Positions 57,601 to 64,000 of a stretch of 64,000 bases of DNA are shown piece after piece. Below the pieces are notes generated by a model. The model was given only the letters and a program-made list of their open reading frames with translations, was not told the DNA's origin and did not search any database. Positions within the stretch are counted from its first letter, which is position 1. Each line of letters starts with the position of its first letter. The stretch spans positions 372,001 through 436,000 of the forward strand of contig NZ_BNAQ01000002.1 in assembly GCF_014653575.1 (NCBI RefSeq), given 5' to 3'. This stretch comes from Sphingomonas glacialis (GTDB lineage: Bacteria; Pseudomonadota; Alphaproteobacteria; Sphingomonadales; Sphingomonadaceae). A program made the translations under genes and the position numbers.

Positions 57601-58526
57601 TCGGCGACGCAGGCGGCGGCCAGATGTTGCGCGGTAACGTCCTGGAATACGCCGAAGAGCGACGTCGTTTTGCCGCTGGCATCGGCGGAGCACTCGGCGC
57701 GCGCGATCACGTGACGGATTTCTCCGTCGGGCCGGCGGATTCGCAATCCAAAATCATAGCCTTCGCCGGTTTCGACCGCGTTCGCGACGAACCGCGTCAG
57801 CGTTTCGCGGTCGTCCTCATGGTATAACTTCTGGATTGCCTCATAGTCCGGGACCGCTTGGGAAACCGGAAGACCGTGGATTCGGAAGACTTCGTCAGAC
57901 CAGATGACTTTTTGCGCAACGAGATCGAAACGCCAGTGGCCGACGCCGGACATCGCCTCGGCGGTCCGTAACAGGCGGTTCTGCTCGTCGAGGATCGACC
58001 GTGCCTTCGACAGTTCGAGCTGGTCGACGACCAGTTGCGCAAGCGACCGAAGATAGTCGATATCCGCCTCGCTGGGGCGCGGCCTGGGCTCCGTATCGAT
58101 GACGCACAAGGTGCCGAGATTGTGCCCATCCGACGTCGTCAGGACAGCCCCAGCATAAAAGCGGATAGCGGGCGCGCCCAAGACCAGCGGGTTGGTGTCG
58201 AACCTGGCGTCGGCAAGCGCGTTCTCGACCACCATGACCGAGCCAGGGGCCAGATTGATCGCATGATCGCAAAAGGCCCAATCGCGCGGCGTCTCACCGA
58301 CGTCGAGGCCGATGCACGCCTTGAACCACTGGCGCTGTTCGTCGATCAACGAAACCAGCGCGATCGGCGCCTTGAAATACCCCGCTGCAAGCTTCGCGAT
58401 CCGGTCGAAACGGTCTTCGCGCTCTGTTCCCAGAATGGCGTGTTCTCGAAGCGAGGCGATCCGTAAATCTTCGGCCGTCGGTATCATCGGGATTGGCATA
58501 GCGACGTTTGAAGCATCGGGCGCCAT
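54603..58526 (-). CDS. Hybrid sensor histidine kinase GAF-(PAS)5-HisKA-HATPase-REC-Hpt
   Basis: A 1,307-residue soluble kinase. Order: GAF about 30-172; five PAS/PAC units about 188-300, 312-428, 437-552, 562-677 and 690-808; HisKA with H837 (MSHEIRTP); HATPase with N954, DTGIGI (981-986) and GGSGLGL (1010-1016); receiver with D1131 (LMDMQMP); Hpt with H1255 (ELHKVAGSAGF). No membrane helix is seen, so it senses a cytoplasmic signal such as redox, light or a ligand; no flavin-Cys LOV motif (GRNCRFLQ type) is present. It probably passes phosphate to the adjacent REC-Hpt and NarL-type proteins. Confidence 0.94.
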   Translation of the reverse strand: MAPDASNVAMPIPMIPTAEDLRIASLREHAILGTEREDRFDRIAKLAAGYFKAPIALVSLIDEQRQWFKACIGLDVGETPRDWAFCDHAINLAPGSVMVVENALADARFDTNPLVLGAPAIRFYAGAVLTTSDGHNLGTLCVIDTEPRPRPSEADIDYLRSLAQLVVDQLELSKARSILDEQNRLLRTAEAMSGVGHWRFDLVAQKVIWSDEVFRIHGLPVSQAVPDYEAIQKLYHEDDRETLTRFVANAVETGEGYDFGLRIRRPDGEIRHVIARAECSADASGKTTSLFGVFQDVTAQHLAAACVAESERHYRLLADNVSDVIALYGADGIFRYVSPSVTDLLGYVPDDLIGKTPFAFMHPDDHARVAEAFSAASVAGDGRTIEYRALTKAGEARWLEARPKFHWDRAGKLLEISDSVRDVTARVTAKRALEDSETRFRRLAESAPIGIFRADADGNVTYVNREWVAKVGLSFEESLGNGWMRALADPTPFIERPAWIGFVPGEVRVRQSKFKRAQGGEMWVETVNSAEFDDQGSLTGFIGAVIDITEQRQSQIDLAESKRLFETLASLSPAGIFRTDSSGNCTYVNDAWLKLSGLVEAEAFGSGWASAIHPDDRDRLFGDWIGAVEQRIGLRSEFRFQHRDGRTCWVEVISEPEIDEHGSLVGYIGVNIDITQRKLAEKALGEREEQLSLLAANATDAVFRLSLDGTCIYASPSVARLLGVDPAGLIGRNMLTRFHPEDAARVNAQYKRLATGDEDQLIVAYRAEPIDRPGIWVWLEANSGLVRDPATGLPSEIIVSVRDISERKRLELDLERALAAAEGAAEAKTSFLANMSHEIRTPMNGVLGFTELLLADTLTPDQRRKVELIADSGTAMMRLLNDILDLTKIEAGQLVIFHDVVDLPHLVGACIKLMAPLALGKSLPITFSMADGVPSNIIGDGLRLRQIILNLLGNAIKFTTVGSITIRAEVQGAMLSLSVEDTGIGIDEDRQAAVMGKFVQAEDGTARRFGGSGLGLSISAELSQLMGGTLTLNSTKAVGTTLTLALPLRVAEDQARIARTADQAKQSDAVSSDLGLHILVAEDHEINQHLVKAMLARLGCKTTIAQNGAVAVAAVDQMIRSGEAFDLVLMDMQMPTLNGVDATQRIRAAGVDTAMLPIVALTANAYESDIEMCRKAGMQDHLSKPITIDALRAVIQKYRRASDPAPGDAAPFRVSSALAKKFADRTDRLIARIETVVAAGDLDPQTADELQDELHKVAGSAGFFDDDGMGEIAAEFAETLARLPIPEKLAFLSAGMPRLRRSDPAVW

Positions 58527-58710
58527 GAGTGTGTGGTCGGATATGGCGTCGCGGCGCCGCCGGGACTGCGCCTATTCATCGCCTTGTCAGGAAGGTGCCG
58601 CATACTCGCCCCTACGGATAATTACCTAACGACGTGCCGATAAATGGTTAACAAATCATGCGACTGCATGTCTTGCCGGATGCACCGGGTTGGTGAGCCA
58701 AAGCCGCCCC

Positions 58711-58734
58711 TGTGTACGCCCCCCCGCGTACACA
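58711..58734. repeat. Perfect 9-bp inverted repeat between the Hpt and hybrid-kinase genes
   Basis: TGTGTACGC (58711-58719) and GCGTACACA (58726-58734) are exact complements around six C residues. There is no T-run on the kinase strand, so it could be an operator for the hybrid-kinase gene or a weak terminator of the Hpt gene ending at 58750. Nothing else was recognised in the 223-bp gap. Confidence 0.6.
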
Positions 58735-58749
58735 CGATTTTACGCCGAT

Positions 58750-59142
58750 TTACGGCGGCGGCGATATCACCGCCACGGTCGTATGGGAATTGATGGCGAA
58801 CGATTGACCGGCAAAGAGCCGTGCGTGTTGGACGAATTCCTCGACAGCACCAGCGAGCTTCGAGGCAAAGACGGCTTCGGTCAGCTGCACACCAGCATAA
58901 AGTTCCACCTCGACCAGACAGTCGATCAAGCGGAAGGCACCGACACGGGCGGTCGCGTTTCGTAGCAAATGCGCCTCTTGACGCGCGCCCTTCAAGTCCC
59001 CCGCGCCGATCAACAGATCGAGCCGGTCTCCGATCTTTTCGGTCCAGTCTGCGAGTTCGGACAACAAGGCATTGCGACCTGCAGCGCCGACGGATCGATC
59101 GAGCTCGGCGATCAGATCGTCGTCAAAAACAAGCGCGTTCAA
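58750..59142 (-). CDS. Stand-alone Hpt-domain protein
   Basis: A protein of about 130 residues. The segment EAHLLRNATARVGAFRLIDCL matches the Hpt helix, with H58 as phospho-acceptor; flanking helices complete a four-helix bundle. It lies upstream of the hybrid kinase gene on the same strand. The start is uncertain: the frame opens at a TTG (59142) with no clear ribosome binding site, and the same frame continues upstream without an ATG. A phosphotransfer role in the neighbouring relay is likely. Confidence 0.72.
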   Translation of the reverse strand: MNALVFDDDLIAELDRSVGAAGRNALLSELADWTEKIGDRLDLLIGAGDLKGARQEAHLLRNATARVGAFRLIDCLVEVELYAGVQLTEAVFASKLAGAVEEFVQHARLFAGQSFAINSHTTVAVISPPP

Positions 59143-59554
59143 CGCTGACGCACAATCGATGCGAAGGTCAGCTGGATCGGCCCCTGGACCAGGCGCGTCC
59201 GAATACCTCCATCGACGTCTTTGAACGATCTGTTAAGCATAGCTGACGGAACTTGCCGACAACCTCTAAGCGGCACAATCATACATTCGGATGCACATCT
59301 CGGTCCGACCGAGCTAGCGTTCGATGATTGCGGGCGCGGTCCAGGCATCTTCGGGTTGCCGGCACCGCAACGCCGTCGGCTTCGCGGAGACCTCGCCAAA
59401 CGCATCGGTCATCCGTGCGCGTAATCGAATGAAGATCGCATATATTGCGTCCATGCCCCCCGGATCGAGGAGCGCGAGCGACCATACCCCCGGGCACCCT
59501 GCTCGGCAGCGACCCGAGATCGCGCGCGGTACGATGACGCGGTACGCCAGGCCG
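59143..59554. other. 412-bp stretch without a recognised gene
   Basis: Between the lone Hpt gene and the FNR-like gene I see no convincing coding frame on either strand, no tRNA and no clear repeat. A minus-strand open frame at 59139-59405 has no recognisable domain and a very basic composition. Any promoter for the Hpt gene would be here. Confidence 0.5.
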
Positions 59555-60277
59555 CTAAGCAGCGACCGCCCGCGCTTCCAGTCCGATCGAGTCCGTGATC
59601 GTGATCGCGCGTCCGCCGGGAAGCCGAATAATCCCGGCCGCCTTCAAATGGGTCATCTGCCGGCTCACCGTTTGAATGGTGAGCCCCAGGACGTCGGCGA
59701 TCTGTCCGCGCGACAAAGGCAAATCGAAGGTCACCGGGGCGTCGTAGGTCGCCCTGCATCCGCTCGACGCTGTGCGTGAGGTCATGTCGATCAAAAACCC
59801 TGCGACCTTTTCAGCCGCCGACGTCCGGGCCAGCGTCCACATCTGCCGACGGGCAATGTTCAGGGCTGCCAATGTGCGCTGAAGCAACAAGCGCTCCATC
59901 CCGGCCTGATCGGTCAGCAGCCGCTCGAATGCTCTGCGCGAGTAGACACATAACTCGGCATCCGTCATCGCCGTGATCGTGAATTCAGCGCGCCCTGGAT
60001 AGGGCTGCCCGACGAAATCGGCTGGGTACAGCAGCCCGACGATCTGCTCACGACCCTGCGTGGTGCAGGCGACGAGCTTGAGCACGCCGGACAGCAAATT
60101 GCCGCAGATGGTGCTTTCGTCACCGGCCCAGATCACCGTTTCGCCACGAGAAACGTTTTTATACCGCCCGATCGTATCCAATGCCGCGCGTTCGCTGCGC
60201 ATCACGCTCGCGCACACCCTCGGGTCGGGTGCCGTATCATCGGCGCAGATATCCATGCTGAGCATAGGAAGTTTCAT
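59555..60277 (-). CDS. Crp/Fnr family regulator, FNR-like with altered cysteine set
   Basis: A 240-residue protein with a cyclic-nucleotide-binding-type beta-roll (SRGETVIWAGDES, GREQIVGLLYPADFVG), a dimerisation helix and a winged helix (LSRGQIADVLGLTIQTVSRQM). The FNR-type C-x2-C-x5-C group is absent; there are C11, C22 and C110, the last aligned with the central FNR cysteine. The recognition helix has Q202 where FNR has Glu (Q-T-V-S-R rather than E-T-x-S-R). It lies 115 bp after cyoD and probably responds to oxygen or redox, but the ligand is uncertain. Confidence 0.85.
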   Translation of the reverse strand: MKLPMLSMDICADDTAPDPRVCASVMRSERAALDTIGRYKNVSRGETVIWAGDESTICGNLLSGVLKLVACTTQGREQIVGLLYPADFVGQPYPGRAEFTITAMTDAELCVYSRRAFERLLTDQAGMERLLLQRTLAALNIARRQMWTLARTSAAEKVAGFLIDMTSRTASSGCRATYDAPVTFDLPLSRGQIADVLGLTIQTVSRQMTHLKAAGIIRLPGGRAITITDSIGLEARAVAA

Positions 60278-60308
60278 ACGCCCACGAGATGATAAACCTG
60301 CATCAATT

Positions 60309-60330
60309 CGGCATACCTAGGTATATGCCG
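60309..60330. promoter_or_regulatory. Inverted repeat upstream of the FNR-like gene
   Basis: CGGCATA (60309-60315) and TATGCCG (60324-60330) are exact complements and enclose CCTAGGTA; the ten bases TACCTAGGTA are themselves a palindrome. It sits 32 bp before the start of the FNR-like gene, where an operator or autoregulatory site would be expected. It does not match the TTGAT-N4-ATCAA FNR box. Confidence 0.55.
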
Positions 60331-60392
60331 AAGGCGTCAGGCAGGTAGGCCGCGTCGCGAACGAGGCACCCTCGCGCGGGTGGTGTCCGCGC

Positions 60393-60773
60393 TCAGTGCG
60401 CCGGGATCACCAGGCCGCCAGGCATCGGCATCGGCATCATGTTGGCGTTGAGGTGATACATCACCCAGATCGACCCGGCGATCGTCAACACGACGATCAC
60501 CGTGGTGAACAGGAAAGCGAGCAACGTCCAGCCGCCTTCGGATCGCGTGTCGAGATGCAGGAAGCAAAGCACGTGAACGATGATCTGGGCAAAGCCCATG
60601 GCGAAGATCAGCGCCGCTGTCGTCTGCGCATCGTGCAGCACTCCGGACATCACCAGCCAGAACGGCACCGCCGTCAGGATGATCGCGAGGATCGTGCCGA
60701 TGCGGTAGCCCCGCTGGCTGTGGCCGGACGTGGCGCCATGTGCGGTTTCTGGCGCGATCGAGGGCTGGCTCAC
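60393..60773 (-). CDS. cyoD: Cytochrome o ubiquinol oxidase subunit IV
   Basis: A 126-residue inner-membrane protein with three helices (ILAIILTAVPFWLVMSG, ALIFAMGFAQIIVHVLCFLHL and LLAFLFTTVIVVLTIAGSIW). The HVLCFLHLD segment is typical of CyoD. A GTG at 60773 overlaps the cyoC stop (GTGA) and has GGAG upstream. It is the last gene of cyoABCD in this window; no cyoE follows. Subunit IV assists assembly of the bo3-type quinol oxidase. Confidence 0.93.
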   Translation of the reverse strand: MSQPSIAPETAHGATSGHSQRGYRIGTILAIILTAVPFWLVMSGVLHDAQTTAALIFAMGFAQIIVHVLCFLHLDTRSEGGWTLLAFLFTTVIVVLTIAGSIWVMYHLNANMMPMPMPGGLVIPAH

Positions 60774-61405
60774 CGGAGGACTCCAAACAGATAGACGAAG
60801 GTGAAGACACCGATCCAGATGATGTCGAGGAAGTGCCAGAACATCGACAGGCAGATCAGCCGGCGCTTCATCGGCTGGCTGAGGCCGTGCTGCCCGAGCT
60901 GGACGAGTATGACGCCGATCCACAGCAGCCCGATCGTGACGTGCGCGCCATGCGTGCCGACGAGCGTGAAGAAGGCCGAGAGGAAGGCGCTACGCTGCGG
61001 CCCTGCGCCTTCGGCGATCAGCGTCGAGAATTCGTACAGTTCGATGCCAATAAAGCCAGCGCCGAGCAGGCCGGTCACCGCCAGCCAAAAGCGGGTCGCG
61101 CGGACCCGCCCGGCTTCGATATGCGGCATCGCCTGGCCGAAGGTGATCGACGACGCCAGCAGCAACGCGGTGTTGAGCGCGACGAGCGGCAGCTCGAAGA
61201 TCTCATGCGGCATCTGCCCGCCGGCATAATTCGTCCGGACCACGCCGAACATCGCGAACAGCGACGCGAAGATCAGCGCGTCGCTCATCAAGTAGATCCA
61301 GAAGCCGAGCACGGTGGCACCGTTGCCGCCGGAATCGTGATCGTCGTCTTCGGCCAGGTGCCAGCTCGGCGCGGCGTCGCTCGGGAGGCGCGTGTGGTCG
61401 GTCAT
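60770..61405 (-). CDS. cyoC: Cytochrome o ubiquinol oxidase subunit III
   Basis: A 211-residue inner-membrane protein with five helices; ends FVYLFGVLR. Signature segments include LGFWIYLMSDALIFASLFA, FLSAFFTLVGTHGAHVTIG and FWHFLDIIWIGVFTFVYLF. It overlaps cyoD by four bases and lies 1 bp from cyoB, so the operon is tightly coupled. Subunit III stabilises the oxidase; the terminal oxidase transfers electrons from ubiquinol to O2 and pumps protons. Confidence 0.95.
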   Translation of the reverse strand: MTDHTRLPSDAAPSWHLAEDDDHDSGGNGATVLGFWIYLMSDALIFASLFAMFGVVRTNYAGGQMPHEIFELPLVALNTALLLASSITFGQAMPHIEAGRVRATRFWLAVTGLLGAGFIGIELYEFSTLIAEGAGPQRSAFLSAFFTLVGTHGAHVTIGLLWIGVILVQLGQHGLSQPMKRRLICLSMFWHFLDIIWIGVFTFVYLFGVLR

Positions 61406-61406
61406 G

Positions 61407-63401
61407 TCAGGCTCCCACGGCCGGCTGGTGGCGCTTGCTCTCGGTCAGCGCGACCTCGTCCGCCGGAATGAAATAGTCGCGCGCGAAGTTGAAGGTATGC
61501 GCCACCGCGACGACGATCAGCCCGGCGAAGCTCAGTGCGGCGAGCCACCACATGTACCACACCATGCCGAAGCCGAGGCTGAGCGCGAGTCCGGCCAGGA
61601 TGATTCCGGCGCCGGTGTTGCGCGGCATGTGAATCGGGCGATAGCCCCCGGCGGGCCGCTCGTAACCGCGGCTCTTCATGTCGTACCACGCATCCAGATC
61701 GTGGATCACCGGCGTGAAGGCGAAGTTGTACGCTGGCGGCGGCGAGGTGGTCGACCATTCGAGCGTGCGGCCGTCCCACGGGTCGCCGGTCAGATCGCGC
61801 AGCTGGTCGCGCTTCACGAAGCCCATCACGATGCTCATCACGAAGCCGAGGATGCCGACCAGGATGATGAGCGCGCCGATCGCGGCGACGATGAAATAGG
61901 GTTGCAGCGTGGGATCGTCGAAATGGTTCACGCGGCGCGTGGTGCCCATCAGTCCGACGACGTAGATCGGCGTCCAGGCGACCCAGTAGCCGATCACCCA
62001 GCCCCAGAAGGCGACCTTGCCCCAGAACTCGTCGAGCTTGAAGCCGAACGCCTTGGGGAACCAATAGACCATCCCGGCGAACAGCCCGAATACCACGCCG
62101 CCGATGATCACGTTGTGGAAATGCGCCACCAGGAACAGCGAATTGTGCAACACGAAATCGGCGGGCGGAATCGCTAGCAGCACGCCGGTCATCCCGCCGA
62201 CCACGAAGGTCAGCATGAACGCCACCACCCACATCATCGGCAGTTCGAAGCGGATGTCGCCGCGATACATGGTGAACAGCCAGTTGAAGATCTTGGCGCC
62301 GGTCGGGATGGCGATGACCATCGTGGCGATGCCGAAGAAGCTGTTGACGCTCGGTCCCGCACCCATGGTGAAGAAATGGTGCAGCCAGACGAGATACGAC
62401 AGGATCGTGATCACCACGGTCGCATAGACCATCGACGTATAGCCGAAGAGCCGCTTGCCCGTGAAGGTCGAGGTGATTTCCGAATAGATGCCGAATGCGG
62501 GGAGGACGAGGACATAGACTTCCGGGTGCCCCCAGATCCACACCATGTTCCAATACATCATCGGCGAACCGCCGAGCTCGTTGGTGAAGAAGTGCGTGCC
62601 GATATAGCGATCGAGCATGAGCAGGAAGAAAGCGGCGGTCAGTGCGGGGAAGATGGCGATCGCGAGCACGTTCGAACACAACGCCGTCCAGCAGAACACC
62701 GGCATCTTCATCATCGTCATGCCGGGCGCGCGCATCTTGATGACGGTCGCGACCATGTTGATCGCCGACAGCGTCGTGCCGACACCGGCGATCTGCAGCG
62801 ACCACAGATAGTAATCGACCCCCGTTTCGGGGCTGTACGCCAGCCCGGCGAGCGGTGCGTAAGAGAGCCAGCCGGTGCTGGCGAACTCGCCGACGAACAG
62901 CGAAATCATCACGAGGACCGCACCCGCCGCGGTCAGCCAGAAACTGAGATTATTGAGGAACGGAAAGGCCACGTCGCGCGCGCCGAGCTGCAGCGGCATG
63001 ACGAAGTTGACCAGGCCGACCACCAGCGGGATCGCCACGAAGAAGATCATGATCGTACCGTGCGCGGTGAAGATCTGATCGTAATGATGCGCCTCGAGGA
63101 AACCCTGGTTGTCGCCGAAGGCAATCGCCTGCTGTGCGCGCATCATCAGCGCATCCGAAAATCCGCGCAGCAGCATGATGATGCCGAGGATGACGTACAT
63201 GATGCCGATCCGCTTGTGATCGACACTCGTGAACCATTCGGTCCACAGATAGCCCCACAGCCGGAAGTAGGTCAGCGCGCCGAAAAGCGCGAGGCCGAGC
63301 GCCGCGACGACGATGAACGTCCCCAGCAGGATCGGTTCGTGCAGCGGAAACGATTCCCAGGTCAGCCGCCCGAAGATCGATTTGAGAAGATGATCGCTCA
63401 T
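61407..63401 (-). CDS. cyoB: Cytochrome o ubiquinol oxidase subunit I
   Basis: A 664-residue haem-copper oxidase subunit I. The low-spin haem ligand His is in [11 protein letters not shown], the cross-linked HPEVY motif ([12 protein letters not shown]) and the Cu-B histidines (WLHHFFTMG) are present, and HFHNVIIGG holds the haem o3 ligands. The D-channel region [19 protein letters not shown] is clear. It overlaps cyoA by four bases. Length matches the E. coli-type bo3 oxidase, which oxidises ubiquinol rather than cytochrome c. Confidence 0.96.
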   Translation of the reverse strand: MSDHLLKSIFGRLTWESFPLHEPILLGTFIVVAALGLALFGALTYFRLWGYLWTEWFTSVDHKRIGIMYVILGIIMLLRGFSDALMMRAQQAIAFGDNQGFLEAHHYDQIFTAHGTIMIFFVAIPLVVGLVNFVMPLQLGARDVAFPFLNNLSFWLTAAGAVLVMISLFVGEFASTGWLSYAPLAGLAYSPETGVDYYLWSLQIAGVGTTLSAINMVATVIKMRAPGMTMMKMPVFCWTALCSNVLAIAIFPALTAAFFLLMLDRYIGTHFFTNELGGSPMMYWNMVWIWGHPEVYVLVLPAFGIYSEITSTFTGKRLFGYTSMVYATVVITILSYLVWLHHFFTMGAGPSVNSFFGIATMVIAIPTGAKIFNWLFTMYRGDIRFELPMMWVVAFMLTFVVGGMTGVLLAIPPADFVLHNSLFLVAHFHNVIIGGVVFGLFAGMVYWFPKAFGFKLDEFWGKVAFWGWVIGYWVAWTPIYVVGLMGTTRRVNHFDDPTLQPYFIVAAIGALIILVGILGFVMSIVMGFVKRDQLRDLTGDPWDGRTLEWSTTSPPPAYNFAFTPVIHDLDAWYDMKSRGYERPAGGYRPIHMPRNTGAGIILAGLALSLGFGMVWYMWWLAALSFAGLIVVAVAHTFNFARDYFIPADEVALTESKRHQPAVGA

Positions 63402-64000
63402 GAGTGTCCCGATGCTTGGGGATCAGACCGCGCGGTGCGAAGCGCACCGGGGGCGAGGAAAGGCTGCGTGGCCGACAGATCGCGATTGCGCGGATCGCCT
63501 TGCTTGCGCTCGCCGGGTGCGCCGGGTTTGGCCGGCTTGGTGACGTTGGGCCCCGTGCCCTTGTCCTCGGGGGCCTTGAAGAGCGCCGGAGTCGGCGTGG
63601 TGCCATGCAGCGGCGCGGCGCTGCGGCCCGCAACATCGCCCCGACTGCGCGCCATGTCGCGGCGCATCACGTCGATCGTGCATGGCGCACCCGGGGCGAC
63701 GCAGCGATTGACCACCCGGTCGAACAAGCCCGGCATGACCGACCCGAAATACAGCGCTGGCACCTTGATGCTGGGTTTCTCCAGCGCGCCATAATTGGCC
63801 GCGGCGAGCGTGCCCTTGCTGGCGTTCACCCGGGCGACCCAGCGCGCGAAATCCGCCGGTGCCATGCCGCGCAGCTTGAAGCGCATCTCGGTGTGACCGC
63901 GCCCGGTATAATTGCCCGAATAGCCCCAGCTGTCGCCGGGCTGGTTGAGCACCGCGTTGAGCACGGACTGCATGCCCGGCATGGCGTAGATCATCCCGGC
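63398..64000 (-). CDS. cyoA: Cytochrome o ubiquinol oxidase subunit II, 5' end beyond window
   Basis: About 200 residues of the C-terminal part are visible; the N-terminus with signal peptide and the two helices lies outside. [21 protein letters not shown] and [11 protein letters not shown] are typical of the CyoA cupredoxin domain, which lacks the Cu-A ligands. The tail after about ASKG is long, Pro/Lys-rich and acidic ([12 protein letters not shown]) with a Cys pair, unlike the E. coli protein. The frame is still open at base 64000. Confidence 0.93.
   Translation of the reverse strand, partial: AGMIYAMPGMQSVLNAVLNQPGDSWGYSGNYTGRGHTEMRFKLRGMAPADFARWVARVNASKGTLAAANYGALEKPSIKVPALYFGSVMPGLFDRVVNRCVAPGAPCTIDVMRRDMARSRGDVAGRSAAPLHGTTPTPALFKAPEDKGTGPNVTKPAKPGAPGERKQGDPRNRDLSATQPFLAPGALRTARSDPQASGHS

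Noticed and set aside
59139..59405. Minus-strand 88-codon frame upstream of the lone Hpt gene
   Set aside because: No recognisable domain, strongly basic composition and no ribosome binding site; likely chance.
59278..59430. Considered a small RNA or remote promoter cluster in the featureless gap
   Set aside because: No clear -35/-10 pair or terminator could be identified by eye.

Overview
The window is GC-rich, densely packed alphaproteobacterial chromosome, most likely from a sphingomonad (Sphingomonas or a close relative). The grounds are a circularly permuted two-piece tmRNA gene, an orphan complex I NDUFS4-like protein, hisZ next to serA, an FNR-like protein beside a cyoABCD oxidase, and TonB-dependent receptors. 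No phage, insertion sequence, CRISPR array or tRNA was recognised.

Layout. 1-2387: 3' part of a TonB-dependent receptor with its terminator. 2.4-14.6 kb: housekeeping genes (2OG-Fe(II) oxygenase, alr, MHS transporter, chorismate mutase, polyprenyl synthase, CDF exporter, hrpB with an NDUFS4-like gene, NUDIX hydrolase, LemA/TPM operon). 14.7-17.4 kb: mscL, an Rrf2 regulator, the permuted ssrA gene and dinB. 17.4-20.1 kb: a two-gene DNA-repair cassette, a radical SAM protein and UdgX. 20.1-31.1 kb: a PAS protein, a glycine-zipper protein, smc, two DsbA-like thiol proteins, a DUF721 protein, mutY, a serine hydrolase, nudC, then a two-gene SatD-like island with an elaborate promoter. 31.3-38.9 kb: pheA, a membrane cytochrome c, a LOG-family protein, an extensin-like lipoprotein and serC-serA-hisZ, with a likely structured leader before serC.

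38.9-44.0 kb is a decayed carbohydrate-utilisation locus. An intact GH2 beta-galactosidase lies among fragments of a TonB receptor, a hexuronate-type MFS transporter, an internally deleted GntR/FCD regulator and a DUF4861 pseudogene. 44.1-53.0 kb, on the minus strand, is a surface/secretion locus: four small secreted DUF11-type proteins and one protein of about 1,680 residues with Ig-like domains and a probable outer-membrane barrel. 53.1-59.1 kb is a phosphorelay: NarL-type regulator, REC-Hpt protein, GAF-(PAS)5 hybrid kinase and a lone Hpt. 59.5-64.0 kb is an FNR-like regulator and cyoDCBA, with cyoA cut by the window edge.

Most worth a second look: the rSAM/UdgX cassette, whose rSAM protein ends in a clamp-binding-like QLELF; the SatD-like pair, apparently leaderless, with three operator-like repeats exactly 28 bp apart; the DUF11/giant-barrel locus beside a phosphorelay; and a palindromic repeat inserted in frame inside hrpB. 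Assignments rest on reading motifs by eye; no database search was possible.
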